Positions 35,550-46,633 of a stretch of 64,000 bases of DNA are shown one piece after another. The stretch spans positions 32,410,942 to 32,474,941 of the forward strand of contig OX465281.1 in the NCBI GenBank assembly GCA_949987705.1, written 5' to 3'. Position 1 is the stretch's first letter. Every line of letters starts with the position of its first letter. Below the pieces are notes generated by a model. It made no database searches and was not told the origin of the DNA. It saw only the letters and a program-made list of their open reading frames with translations. Position numbers and translations under genes: made by a program. The DNA is from Thereva unica. Lineage: Eukaryota > Arthropoda > Insecta > Diptera > Therevidae.

Positions 35550-36329
35550 TGAAATTTATGAGTCTGCGTATGTCTCGGCTTCATCGTCCTTAGTTCCGTA
35601 ACGATCAGCTCAATCTACATAAATGGCTTCACCGGCTGTGTTGTTTTTTCGCCAGAAGTTAGAAATGCAAAAGCTCACTGGTATGGCATTTCCCTATTTC
35701 AGTTGTTACTCTCTTTTGAGCGAGCTTTTACATTTAACTTCAGTTTGAGTTCAGTTGGGCGAACTGAAGTTTGTTTTATCCTCAGGTGAATATGTGGAGG
35801 TTGTATGCGAACTGAGGTTATTTTAAAGTTAAGTTTTACCAATTTGCTCGAACCTGCGCATTTCGGCCGGTGAAGCCGGGGTATTAGCCAATTTGAACCA
35901 GCAACAACACTACACTCCAGATCGGAAGATAAAAATATGCAGATATCGGATATAATTTCAAATGTGGAAGTAAAGGTTTTGTTGGGAATGTTAGGTTTCG
36001 AATGATGATTTTGCTGATGCTGAAAATTTTACGAGGTATAAGTAGAGGTATAATACTAATTTATTTATGGTAATACCCCTATGGGCAGAAATATTATGCA
36101 CTGAAACCTGATAGTGATCTGAGTCAGCATCGGCTGTATTTCGGTTTCACTTAGTGCGAAAATGGCTGGTTTAAAATTAAACAAATGTCTCTCTACAAAA
36201 GAGAAATTTCGTATGAGGCTCATGAATGTTACAAAAATCGAAACAAATATTTTTGGAATGGAGAATCAACTACACGGGTTCAATCGCCGCCGTTTCATAT
36301 AGAGTTTTTGTAGTCGAACTAGTTGTCTT
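35550..36329. other. No gene recognised
   Basis: Unassigned sequence between the SINE and the hAT element. No credible frame or inverted-repeat element seen. Confidence 0.5.
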
Positions 36330-37063
36330 CAGGGCCGGTGTTTGACTTTTTTGCGCTCGGTGCAGTATGCCATATTGCGCCCCCATAATTTCTGTTCATT
36401 TTTTGATCGTAGTAAAGGACAATGGAAAAACCCACAAACACTCTTTGGAGTTCCATTGATATATGAAAATGAAGGCACGGGAAATCTTTTTCACTTTTTT
36501 TTTTATGAAATTCTGAAATTGCGCCCGGCGCAAATACAGCAATTGCACCTATGAAACGCCCTTACCTTTGATCAATCAGGATTTGCTTCGCGATCTTGTT
36601 TTTGTGCTGAGTTTGCTTACGCTTTAACTTCACAAAACTCTTCCGCTAATGCTGTTTAATGCTCCAGGGTGTTTTTCGGTGTCTTGCATAGAAAAAAAAC
36701 AGTCCACTAAACAGCCTTACTGAACATTGAAGGCAGTTTCGACAACTGCAGAACAGATGGCGATCCAGGCATTTCTCGCCGAATTAGGGATCTGTAATAG
36801 TACGACTGATACGAACTACAAATCTAGAACTATGGCAACGTGCCAACCAAGAAAGGATAGACGACGAAACCAGGCGAACTAAATGGAATTGGATTGGCCA
36901 AACCTAGCAGAAGACAATTGAAAAAGGCACAGAAGGTGCATTTCCTGTAATATATGTCAATGAAGGCACGGGAATACTTTTTAGATAAATAAATTTTGAA
37001 ATCTTAATTGAAATTGCGCCCGGTGCAAGTGCACCATTTGCACCTATGAAAGCGCCGCCCCTG
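36330..37063. mobile_element. Non-autonomous hAT element, copy 1
   Basis: The ends are CAGGGCCGGTG and, in complement on the right, CAGGGGCGGCGC, flanked by a perfect 8 bp duplication GTTGTCTT (36322-36329 and 37064-37071), which is the hAT signature. The interior has a peculiar layout: the right-end module (ATTGCGCCCGG followed by TTGCACCTATGAAA) occurs twice, near 36520-36560 and 37014-37055. Between them lies a strip of RTE-type LINE sequence (about 36770-36900) reading RANQERIDDETRRTKWNWIG in one frame. The same layout occurs at 52.15-52.89 kb. No transposase is present. Confidence 0.88.
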
Positions 37064-37853
37064 GTTGTCTTAACAGTCAATGAAACTTTACCTCGTTTGC
37101 AAAGAGGATTCTCTAGTCAATGAGAATGTGATGACATGTTCTGTACACTAGAGGTCCACACCTGGCCTGTTATTTGTTCAGTTTCACTACAATGACGGGG
37201 GGTGACTTTGAATATTTAATCCACAACCGTAAGCCTTAACAGCAGTGAGAGAGGACTTCTTCCTGGGGTATGCAGAGGTCCCTGTGTTTACCACTCTACT
37301 GTTATCCAAGCTGTTGTTGAATATCATAGTTCTAAGAATGCACAGGATCCACTAATTAAAACTATTGTAGATCTCGAATTCCGCCAGGGCCAGCTACTTC
37401 ATCTAGTACGTTGCCAATCGATTTTCCTTTACAGCGCTGGTTATAGAATTTATGAGGTACATAACTAATTTGTAGTCTAGGGTCTTAAGGATAAAGGATG
37501 ACAAGCTTACCGGCATATTATCATTTCCGATGTCGTGCTGCAATAATTGCCAAATTATAAATTGCAGAAAAAATGCAACCTATAGCTCAGAGACGGCATG
37601 GCCTTAGTCAAGGGGATCTTTACATACTCTTGACCTATTTGGGTGCTACTTGGTTCGCCGGATCCTGCACGTTCAGGCATACCAAACCAAGACACACTAC
37701 AACCTTACACCTATGGAAAGTTTAAACATATTGACGGCAATAATTCTGAATTATGAGCAATTTGCTGCAGCTTCTCTTCTTCTTCCCAATCTTCTCGTTG
37801 GTTCAGTTACAACAAGCGTACTAAATTGAAGAGATTGCATTATGTACATATTA
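37064..37853. other. No gene recognised
   Basis: Unassigned sequence. Short frames only; no reliable motif. Confidence 0.45.
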
Positions 37854-38003
37854 GGCTGAAGCCACACCGAACCAGGCAGAACAAAACAAAAGCAAATTTC
37901 CATACTAATTCACACAACTCAAAGCAAAACAAGCAAAACAGTTTTCCAAAATGTATGGAAATTTGCTTTTGTTTTGTTTGTCTGGTTCGGTGTGGCTTTA
38001 GCC
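37854..38003. mobile_element. 150 bp foldback MITE with TTA duplication
   Basis: Nearly the whole element is a hairpin: GGCTGAAGCCACACCGAACC on the left and, in complement on the right, GGCTAAAGCCACACCGAACC. The match continues through AAAACAAAAGCAAATTTCCA into the loop. TTA flanks both sides (37851-37853 and 38004-38006). The size and TWA duplication suggest a Tourist-like, Harbinger-related MITE. It landed inside the left flanking repeat of the next element. Confidence 0.86.
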
Positions 38004-38006
38004 TTA

Positions 38007-38544
38007 GGTGTGCTCGAAGACCGCTCCAGCTCAACTTTAAGCAGAAAAATCAGCAATTTGCGTTCTTTGAGACCTTTTGACAGATCTTTTCTGCTCCCAT
38101 TTGCCTTGCTCTGCGTGTTTTGAGCCTGCTCTGGGTTGAGAATTCTCACTTTTTCTGCTCCACCAAATTTGTAGGAGCAGGCAGAGCAGACAAATTCTTC
38201 TTCTTCTTTTTCTTTTGACAATTGTCAAATTGAGAGCAGGGAAAATCGGAAAATTGATTTATGAATGATTTATTCGGAAAATACTTGGAAATATTAAAAA
38301 ATACACATTAATTTTTATAAAAATAACATTTCGATGCTATTCAATTGTTTTTATTTCTTCTTCTAAAATTGACATTCGTATCTAACCTCTAAAAAAGGAA
38401 TTTAGAGCAGAATTTAGCAGAAAGGTGTTTTTTGAGCTTGTTGCTATTATCTGATTTTTTCTGCTCTGACATCAATTTGACAGCCGCTCCCAATTGAGCC
38501 GCTCTGCTCTGCTCTGAACTTTTTAATCAGTCATCGAACACACA
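38007..38544. mobile_element. Inverted-repeat element rich in GAGCAG words
   Basis: Imperfect ends: GGTGTGCTCGAAGACCG on the left and, in complement on the right, TGTGTGTTCGATGACTG. ATATTA flanks it: 37848-37853 on the left, directly before the younger 150 bp MITE and its TTA copy, and 38545-38550 on the right. The interior is full of CTGCTCTG/GAGCAGAGC words on both strands and contains the palindrome TTGACAATTGTCAA. There is no coding capacity. The superfamily is undetermined. Confidence 0.58.
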
Positions 38545-38641
38545 TATTATTAAAGTAGATGACTCTTCATATGAAACTTCTCGGTGAATTAGACTCTGAA
38601 CTTTCTCCTTTCGGTTAGCCGTTACACTGCTCCCTCCTTAA

Positions 38642-39054
38642 AGGCCGTATCAGAACCTCTGCAGCGCTGCACCGACAAGTGTTTCTATTGGCTGAGGCTG
38701 ATAAAATGACAAGCAAAGCAGCACCAGAGCAGCGTGCTACATTTTCATCTCAAACTCTAATTTTGCTGCATATTACATGCAGCACTTTTGACACTTCGTA
38801 CGTGACATGTGAATTTTAACAAAAAACGGGAAATTTTGCGACAAATAATTTAAACAACAGGCTGGAATTTTTTAAAAGCATTTAACAGGCCATGTAGGAA
38901 AAATTAATGGCACTAGTTAATTTTTATTTTGAGGTTTACCTGTCAAACAAAAATTGCGCTGCAACGGTGAAACAACAGGATCTGATACGGACTTCAGCAT
39001 GCTGCTCTGGCGCTGCTACTGCATGCTGCATATTTTTAGGTTCTGATACAGCCT
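38642..39054. mobile_element. 413 bp inverted-repeat element with TAA duplication
   Basis: Ends AGGCCGTATCAGAACCT and, in complement, AGGCTGTATCAGAACCT, one mismatch in 17. TAA flanks both (38639-38641 and 39055-39057). GCTGCA and CAGCGCTGC words recur inside. It abuts the carboxy end of the gypsy integrase remnant. Confidence 0.84.
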
Positions 39055-39057
39055 TAA

Positions 39058-39325
39058 CTCGTTTTCGTCACGGGACACAATCTGCCCACATGCACGACCT
39101 TTTTCTTACCGATTGCGCCTTTCTGGATGCGATAGACGACATCGTGTATCCCCGTGATGACTGTGAAAGGGCCCTGACATTTCCTTTTTAGTTTTGGTGG
39201 TTTCCATTTCATTCGTCGAAGATTATATACCCACACTCGATGGCCTTCGCTAAATCCAAGTCCGTTCACCCTTACGTTGTAGAGGTCTTCATACTGTCGC
39301 TGGCTGATTGAAGATTATTGTCTGT
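39058..39325 (-). pseudogene. Gypsy-type integrase carboxy terminus
   Basis: The minus frame reads SQRQYEDLYNVRVNGLGFSE, GHRVWVYNLRRMKWKPPKLK, QGPFTVITGIHDVVYRIQ and KKVVHVGRL. This matches the chromodomain-like carboxy end of Ty3/gypsy integrases: a basic VWVYN..R...PKL strand, the GP(Y/F)..V turn and the closing HV.RL. Neither the catalytic core nor LTRs are present, so it is a short relic. It stops at the border of the TAA-flanked element on its 3' side. Confidence 0.78.
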
Positions 39326-40200
39326 TGCAGATTGATATTTTTACAATTGGTCACGAAAGCTTCAGGAGCTTCCCAAAAGTTTCAATTTCCCTGCTTCAAT
39401 TACGCTTCTTCAACAACAAAATATAATCGCTTTGCCTGTGTTAAAACGAAAGGAACTGGAATATGAATAAAAAGCGCGTTAGCATTCCTTTTCAGCGCTT
39501 CCGAATCTGTTCAAAGGCGCTTCAATTCGGCGCTGGAATTCGGCAGAGCAAGGTGGATATTCCGTGTGTGTTTTGAAATTTCCCAGCGGGAAATTTATCA
39601 AGCTCTGGAAGCACGCACTCTATACTCCCATTTTTGTCTTTTTTCTCTCTCAAATTCTCTCTTATTCCCTTTAATTGGAAAATTTGTGGTTTTTATAATA
39701 ACCGTTCAGTTGTGAAATATTATTTTTGGTGAAAACAAAAGCTCCAGGAGCTTCAGCCACACTTAAGGAAACACGCGTCCTGATCCTGCCTCGAGGTGAA
39801 AAGACACATGCGAAATCGTTTATGTTGCATTTCCCAGGAATCGTAGTACAAGTTGCGCAAAAATTATTCTTCCTAGAGGAAATAGCCGATTTGGGAAAAG
39901 ATTTTGAAAAAAATACATAATAGATCCAAGTTGCGCTTTGGAGAAGAAAACTCATTGAGGGAGGAGGGAGGGAAAGAAGGAGGATATCAACTTAAGAATT
40001 TCAGCTGGCAGTGATTTCCGCCAGGAAGAGCTTAACTATATCTAGAACGAATTCTGCAAATACGGCTCTATAGGCACATAAAGCAATTCTTAAGCGGGCA
40101 TACCAGCATCTCGCTTGATTTCATCTTCTAGCTCTCCTTTAAGTACAGCAGCTGAAGTTTTCTTCCACTCTCTAACCCCAAAATAACTTAGTCTAATATG
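39326..40200. other. No gene recognised
   Basis: Mixed sequence with GGCGCTTC/GAAGCGCC words around 39490-39540. No reliable frame or element end. Confidence 0.45.
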
Positions 40201-40240
40201 TTTCAGCCCTCAAAATCTGTGTAGCAATTGGGAAGGGGCC

Positions 40241-40600
40241 AACCTCAGAGTAATTGAGGAAAAGGACCTTCCCAAATACAAGTGAATCACGTTCTGGGTT
40301 CCTAACGATGTTAGAGAACCGGAACAGGTGCTCTGCAGGCTGGAAGTACAGAACCAGCCAGTTGAGGTGACCTCTTGGCAAGTGATGGGCAGGAAGGTGG
40401 ACCAGAACGGCCAAACTCTTGCCCTTAGCATTGACGAGAGGGCGCTCACGCAGCTTAAAGAGCAGGGCATGTCCCTATTCTACGGCTTCGGACGAATTAG
40501 AGTCAAGGAGATTGGCTCAAAAAAGGAGACTCCTGCTGGCTCACAGCAGCGGGAACAGCCTCAGGATGCGGGTGGTACAGTGCAACCTGCAACACAGTAG
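40241..40600 (+). pseudogene. LINE C ORF1 rear (DUF4780-like)
   Basis: The frame reads NLRVIEEKDLPKYK, a stop (TGA 40283-40285, probably from CGA), then ITFWVPNDVREPEQVL, VTSWQVMGRKVDQNGQTLAL and LFYGFGRIRV. The LPKYK..T.WVP and later W....G..L pattern is that of the DUF4780 module found in ORF1 proteins of several insect LINEs. It ends at the TAG at 40598-40600, overlapping the ORF2 start at 40566 by 35 bases. The amino part is absent. Confidence 0.7.
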
Positions 40601-43600
40601 GGCTGCCTCGGCAGTCCTTTGCAGGGTGCTGGCCACCCAAGCTATCGACGTGGCTCTTGTACAGGAGCCATGGGTAAATAACGGTGCTATACAGGGCTTG
40701 CGGGCAACCGGCTACAGCATTGCATGCAGTGATGTGGACGGCGACCCTCGGACCTGTGTAGTTTACAATAAAAACACTAACTGCTTTCCTCTCACAGATA
40801 AATCGTCGAGAGGCCTGGTAGTGGTGATGATACAGATTAACAGGGGGGGGCAGCAAGAGCATGATTATCTTATGTTCGGCATACCTCCCCTATGACTCCA
40901 GAGACCCACCACCGTCCAAAGAACTGAAGGATATCGTGGGTCACTCTAACAGGAGCGGTCTGCAGATCATCGTAGGATGCGATGCGAACGCCCATCATGA
41001 TGCCTGGGGTAGCAGTGGAGTGAACAAGAGGGGTGAACACCTTTTTGATTACCTTTTAACTACTAACCTGGACATATTAAATCGCGGCACGGATCCTACC
41101 TTCGACAACGGTAGGAGACGTGAGGTTATAGACATCACGCTAGCTACTCAACAAGTTGCCACTTACGTGAGTCACTGGCGGGTCTCAGATGAGCCATCGT
41201 GCTCAGACCATAGACACATTTACTTTATGGTGGGTGAGTCTATGGAAAATGTGAGTACATACAAGAATCCTTGATATACGAACTGGACAGACTTTCGGGC
41301 CGAACTCAGTAGCATATTGAAGGGTTCCATGCACTCAATCAAATCTACGATGGATGTAGAACTATCCGCGGACTTCTTTACGGAGGCGGTTACTGCTGCT
41401 TACAACAATAACTACCCTGTTCTGATGAGGACGCGTAATAGGAAACCCCCATGGTGGAATAACGAGCTCTCCCAATTAAGATCCGCTACGAGGAAACTGT
41501 TCAACGCAGCTAAGAAGAGCGGCAACTGGGAGAGTTATAAAAGCTCGCTAACCAGCTATAACAGGGCGATCAGACGAGCAAAAAGAAATAGCTGGAGGAA
41601 TTTCTGCAAGAGTGTCGAAGACAATCGAGACTCAGCAAAAATCTATAAAGCTTTATCAAAGAGCTTGTCGGTAGATCTTGGATCCATCAGGAAAACCGAT
41701 GGTTCTTTCACACAGTCTAGGGAAGAAACCTTGATAATATTGCTCCAGGCACAATTCCCAGGCACAACCATTTACTCAAAAGAGAACACAGCTTCTTCTG
41801 GGCAGCGAACAAGCCAACTTTCTAAAGTGTCCAAAGCCGCCTGGACAGAAGCAAATACCTTGTTCAACCATGAAGCTATTAGGGAGGCGATTAGATCGTT
41901 CAAGCCATACAAGTCCCCTGGAGCAGACGGAATCTATCCCATTCTGCTACAGGAGGGCTGCGACCTAGTCACTCCCTTATTATGCAAATTATTTAGGGCT
42001 TCCTTCGCACATGGCTACATCCCATCCGTCTGGAGGAACGTCAACATAACATTTATACCTAAGCCAGGGCGTTCGGATTACACCTTGACTAAATCTTTCA
42101 GGCCGATAAGTCTCTCGTCTTTTGCCTTGAAGACAATGGAGAAAATTGTCGACCGGGCGATAAGGGAAACTTATCTTCAAAGCCAACCACTAAGCTCCTA
42201 TCAGCATGCGTAGCAGGCGGGCAAGTCTACTGAGACAGCACTGCACAATCTGGTGCTCAGGCTTGAACATGCAGCTCTAAACAAAGGAGTTGCGCTGACG
42301 GCCTTCCTCGATATCGAGGGAGCCTTGACAACACATCCTTTGATACTATGCTAGGGCTCTAAATAAACACAGTCTAAGTAGCACTTTCTGCAACTGGATT
42401 GACTCTATGCTGAGAACTCGCAAACTAATTGTTTCTCATGTTGAGGGGTCTCTGGAGGGCACTATAGCAAGAGGCTGCCCGCAGGGAGGAGTTTTATCTC
42501 CACTTCTCTGGTGCCTTGTTGTAGATGAACTCCTCGAGCTGCTCAACGGTCGAAACATTTTCGCCCAAGGTTACGCTGACGATGTCGTCATAGTAATTAC
42601 AGGTGAATCTGAAGGCGCCATGTCAAGCCGCCTGCAGCAGGCACTTGATCTGGTCTTTAGCTGGTGCGAGAGCGTAGGTCTAAAAGTCAATCCCGACAAA
42701 ACGATTCTAGTTCCTTTCACCAGGAAACGATCACTACCGGGAATTTGGGAACCTACATTCGCGGAGAGAACTATAGGCTTTTCACAAGAAGCCAAATATT
42801 TAGGAGTGACGCTAGATGCCAAGCTCAACTGGAAACAGCATATGGACACTCTGATGTGTAGATCGCGCAGATCCCTGTGGGCTTGCCGCAGAGCTTGTGG
42901 TTCCATCTGGGGTTTGCAACCGAAAACCATGTATTGGATATACACCACCATCATAAGACCCATGGTAACTTATGGAGCTTTAGTTTGGTGGCACAGAACG
43001 AAGCTTAAGGGTTCCATAACCATTTTAAGCAAAATTCAGAGAATGGCTTGCCTCTCCATCACTGTGGCCATCCGCACTTCCCCAAAGGCAGCGCTGGAGA
43101 CTCTCCTCATTTTGGTACCCCTCCACCTTGAGGTAGAGAAGTCCGCCTTAAACGCGGCGCTGCGGCTGAGAGCGAATGGTTACTTGGGCGCTGGTCTTGG
43201 GCGAGGACATTCTATAAATCAACATCATAGAAGAGATTCCGGACGGCATGCCCTATAAAATCTCAAAATTTAAGCAACCTTCTGTACATATACAGGAAAG
43301 GCTTACTTGGACTTTTCCTAATGTTTTGCCGGGCGGGCTAGTATGGTACACGGATGGCTCTAAAACGGAGACAGGTGTAGGCGCCGGAATCTGGAGTGAA
43401 AGTCCCAGATTCAGCAAGGCTATAAGTCTAGGCACTCTGGCAACTGTCTTTCAAGCAGAGGTGTACGCTATTCTGGCATGCACTCATGAGAACTTAAGAA
43501 GGGCCTACCAAAATAAACGGATTTTTATCTTCTCTGATAGCCAAGCGGCAATTAGAGCGATAAGGTCCCGAGGACCAAGTCGAAATTAGTTTGGGACTGC

Positions 43601-44140
43601 CACGTGCTCTTCATGAGTTGGGCGTTCTCAATCAAATTACACTTGTCTGGGTCACCGGGGCTTCGAAGGCAATGAAAGTGCGGATGCCCCGGTTAACAGG
43701 GCTCTGATTTAGAATTCATTGGTCCAGAGCCGGCTATTGCTGCAAAGGGCCCTGGCCGATCGGACTCTGATGAAACATATTGAACGCTGGAGGTCCGCGC
43801 CTGGACTGGCCAACTCTAAGCGGTTCCTTCCAGTGCCGTCCCCTAAGACGGCCAAGGAATTATTACGGCGCAGTAAGAGTGATGTTAGAACACTTGTTGG
43901 CTTAATTACCGATAAATTACCACTTATGGAAGATAGGAAGGGCGGAGGACCCTACAAGTAGGCTTTGCCTAGAAGAGGATGAGTCTGCCCTCCATGTTCT
44001 CTGTGAGTGCCCTGCAATAGCGAGGAGCAGGGTCTCTTTGTTCGAGAAGTCCCTGCTCGAACACTCAAGTCTAAGCGACAAACCACTAAGCAAACTGCTG
44101 AACTTGTTCAGTCGGTCTGGCCTACAAATATGAGGTGTAG
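40566..44140 (+). pseudogene. LINE C ORF2: endonuclease, reverse transcriptase, RNase H
   Basis: From ATG 40566: MRVVQCNLQHSRAAS and LVQEPWVNN (endonuclease, catalytic Glu), then after a frameshift near 40855 GCDANAHHDAWGS and CSDHRHIYF. RT: YKSPGADGIYPILLQE, FRPISLSSFALKTME, AFLDIEGA (motif A, Asp present), GCPQGGVLSPLLW and GYADDVVIV (42571-42597). RNase H from 43330: WYTDGSKTETG, FQAEVYAI and FSDSQAAI, then a damaged fourth motif near 43650. The tail carries CLEEDESALHVLCECP. Lesions include TGA at 41272 (probably from CGA), TAG at 42211 (probably from a Tyr codon) and frameshifts near 42330, 43250 and 43590-43720. The RNase H and GCPQGGVLSPLLW wording point to the LOA/I group. Confidence 0.85.
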
Positions 44141-44214
44141 AGGTTGTAGTACAATAGGCCAACTTAATGGCCGCAGTACCTTTGGACCTAATACCTCACA
44201 CAGGAAGAAAAAAA

Positions 44215-46551
44215 TACTTACGAATCTAAGGCCAGAAGCCAGGTTATATAATTCTACTAACGGGTGCCTAAGCGGCCATCAAGCCACTAGGCGTAGTCGA
44301 TTGAACGTCGAAACTGGTCAAGTGTACTCTTCCTTGTCTAGAAGGTATAAGACCACTTTTTATTGGGACTTGCTTCACAGGATCATCGTGGGTAAGGAGA
44401 AGAGGTCTGATGAATTATTGGAAAAAGTAAAAGGGAATCTTGTAGATACGCCATTGGAGAATGTATAGAAGACGCTGCGTCTGTCAAAGAGAGATATCAT
44501 CATGTGCTTCTAAAAGTTTCTTCTAGGTGTAGGAGTTGAACACCGAGCGTCAATACTTGCCGAACTACAGCAACTAGACTCGTAAACGAGCAATTGTGTC
44601 AATAAACACTGGATTGACCCGAATCATCAGGTCAGATTGAGAATTGCAAACAACATTCAGTACCAGAGTTCTGGTAAGGTAACAAGCCATGTACTTTTTC
44701 GACTCCTCACCGGTCAGACATCGTAAACCGTTTGTAAACCTTGTATTACAGAGCTTGGAATAGAGTTAAAAAAGAGTTAAAGAAGGATTTACTCGTATGA
44801 TGCGTAACCTGGATATGAGTGGCGGGGGATCTAATTTCACATCAAGCATATTGCCATACACCAACGTAAAGGTTTTTCAAGAGTACTGTACTTCACTTAA
44901 AACTACTAATTGATAAACATGATACAAGAATAGTGTGAACCTTGGGGGAAAACAGTTGAAGAAATCTAAATTAATCCTAGGCTCAAGGGCAATTAGCAGG
45001 GGATGATAGACTATGGCTATAGCTACAGAGCTTCGCATGTGTCATTTAAATCCCAAAATCTCTTTCCCCCATGCGTTTTCTTTTAAGAGGTGCTACCGAC
45101 CAAAAATAAACAAGGCGAGTTTATATTTTGCGAAAACGAAGATTACATTGAAGTGATGCAGTAGCGCAAAAATACCCTCCATGTTTACACCTAATCTAAA
45201 TCCCAATAACGATGTAGACGTTTTGGGAAGAGCGCACACACTTTCGGCAGAAATTGAGCTATAAATAATGCAAATAATCGGGAAATGTGAAGGCTGAAAT
45301 TATACAAAAAAAAACATCACAATCCTTAGAAGGAAAAAGGAAGATTCCTGCAAACATCAACGATTTATGCGACTCAAAATGTTTGCGAATAAAAAATGCT
45401 AATGCTTTGTCTTTCACCTTTGCCTTTGGATCTCGTTTCCAGAAACTCCGCTTTATTTTGTTCAAAAATAACTTGAGATAAAAATCGTGTGTTTCCCCTG
45501 TCGTTTGTCGTCTCCAGCATCTCCTATTTAGAAAAATGTCGTCCATTTTAATTTCATTCCTCATCACGCTCAACGGCATCTTCCCCGAGAGATTTTCTTG
45601 TATTATCCTGGATTTAACAAACGAGCAAAAAATGATTAACGCCAGCATTTAATTGCGATTATTTCAGATTTTAATAATTGTCTCTTGTCCTCGCTACAAA
45701 GGACCCGATTATGATGGTTGAGTATTCCGCGCTACAAGTAGCACGCACAATATAGGCATCCTTGGCGCGGATCCTTGAGATTAATTTCAATTTAACAAGT
45801 TTGATGAGAAGTGAACTTAATTATTACATCCTTTGCTTGCCTTGTTAATAATGCTTTCAATTTGGCAGTGAACAACCGGTTAATGAGATTAAGAGGTGTT
45901 AACAGTGCCTCGTTTCCACCCCCAGGCCCCGACTCACCCCCGGAACCGAGGAAAATAATCGCAAATGAAAATGAGGGCGCCTTGAGCACCGACCAGGATG
46001 TTTCCGTGAACAAGGATACAGAAATTTTAGTGGCTGCTAATTACTGGGTCGATGCGATATTTTTGGAAATGATGGTTGCGTGCGAATTTAAGTTTGTTTG
46101 CGTGCCAAAATTTTGATTCCAGACACGTCCACGAAATTATTCCAGACAACACCTTTGATTGCTAATTTATCACGTAGCTACGTGTTCAATTCTACTTGCT
46201 TACAAGCGAAGGCCAGGGAGAAATGTAATAATGATGTCGGTGTATTGTTTGGGTTTTGATTTACTTTGTTCTCTTTAACGGATTTTGTGTAATTGTTTGT
46301 TTATGCTGTGGGTAGAGTGACGTTTTTAATTAAGTAATTACCGGTGGAAGTTTGGCTTTTCTCAATTTTATGGAAGATTCCCAGAGATTTTGGGACATTA
46401 TGACTACAGTAACCCTAAGAAGTCTAAACTCAGGACACGATGACCCGTCTTTCTAGTAAGGGGCTTGGTAAGAGAAACTCGAAAAGGTTTTCCTAATGTG
46501 GTAACCATCTCATCAACGTTACAAATATAGTCATTTTAGGAACTACAACAT
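44215..46551. other. No gene recognised
   Basis: Sequence between two LOA-type LINEs. A 101-codon frame at 45811-46116 with a PPPGPDSPPEPRK stretch, and a 129-codon minus-strand frame at 45259-45648, are the longest. Neither has splice or family support. This may be older unique DNA. Confidence 0.4.
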
Positions 46552-46633
46552 ATTATTATTATTATAAGGAGTGTGGGGGCAACCCATGTGGTGAACACTG
46601 CGGCCAAGTTAGGCCTATTGTGTACGTACCCCA

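Larger units (their letters stand above)
40205..44214 (+). mobile_element. LOA/I-type LINE (C), 5'-truncated and heavily mutated
   Basis: Plus-strand LINE with the rear of ORF1, ORF2 (endonuclease, RT, RNase H, zinc-binding tail), a 3' stretch ACAATAGGCCAACTTAATGG matching the 3' end of LINE D, and a short A tail near 44208. The 5' end is missing within ORF1. The copy is old: it shares its layout with LINE D but carries many stops and indels. Confidence 0.85.

Noticed and set aside
40503..42963. Minus-strand frames across LINE C
   Set aside because: Antisense shadows of the LINE ORF2.
45811..46116. Possible host exon (101 codons, Pro-rich stretch)
   Set aside because: No recognisable domain, no supporting splice structure and an overlapping antisense frame of similar length.
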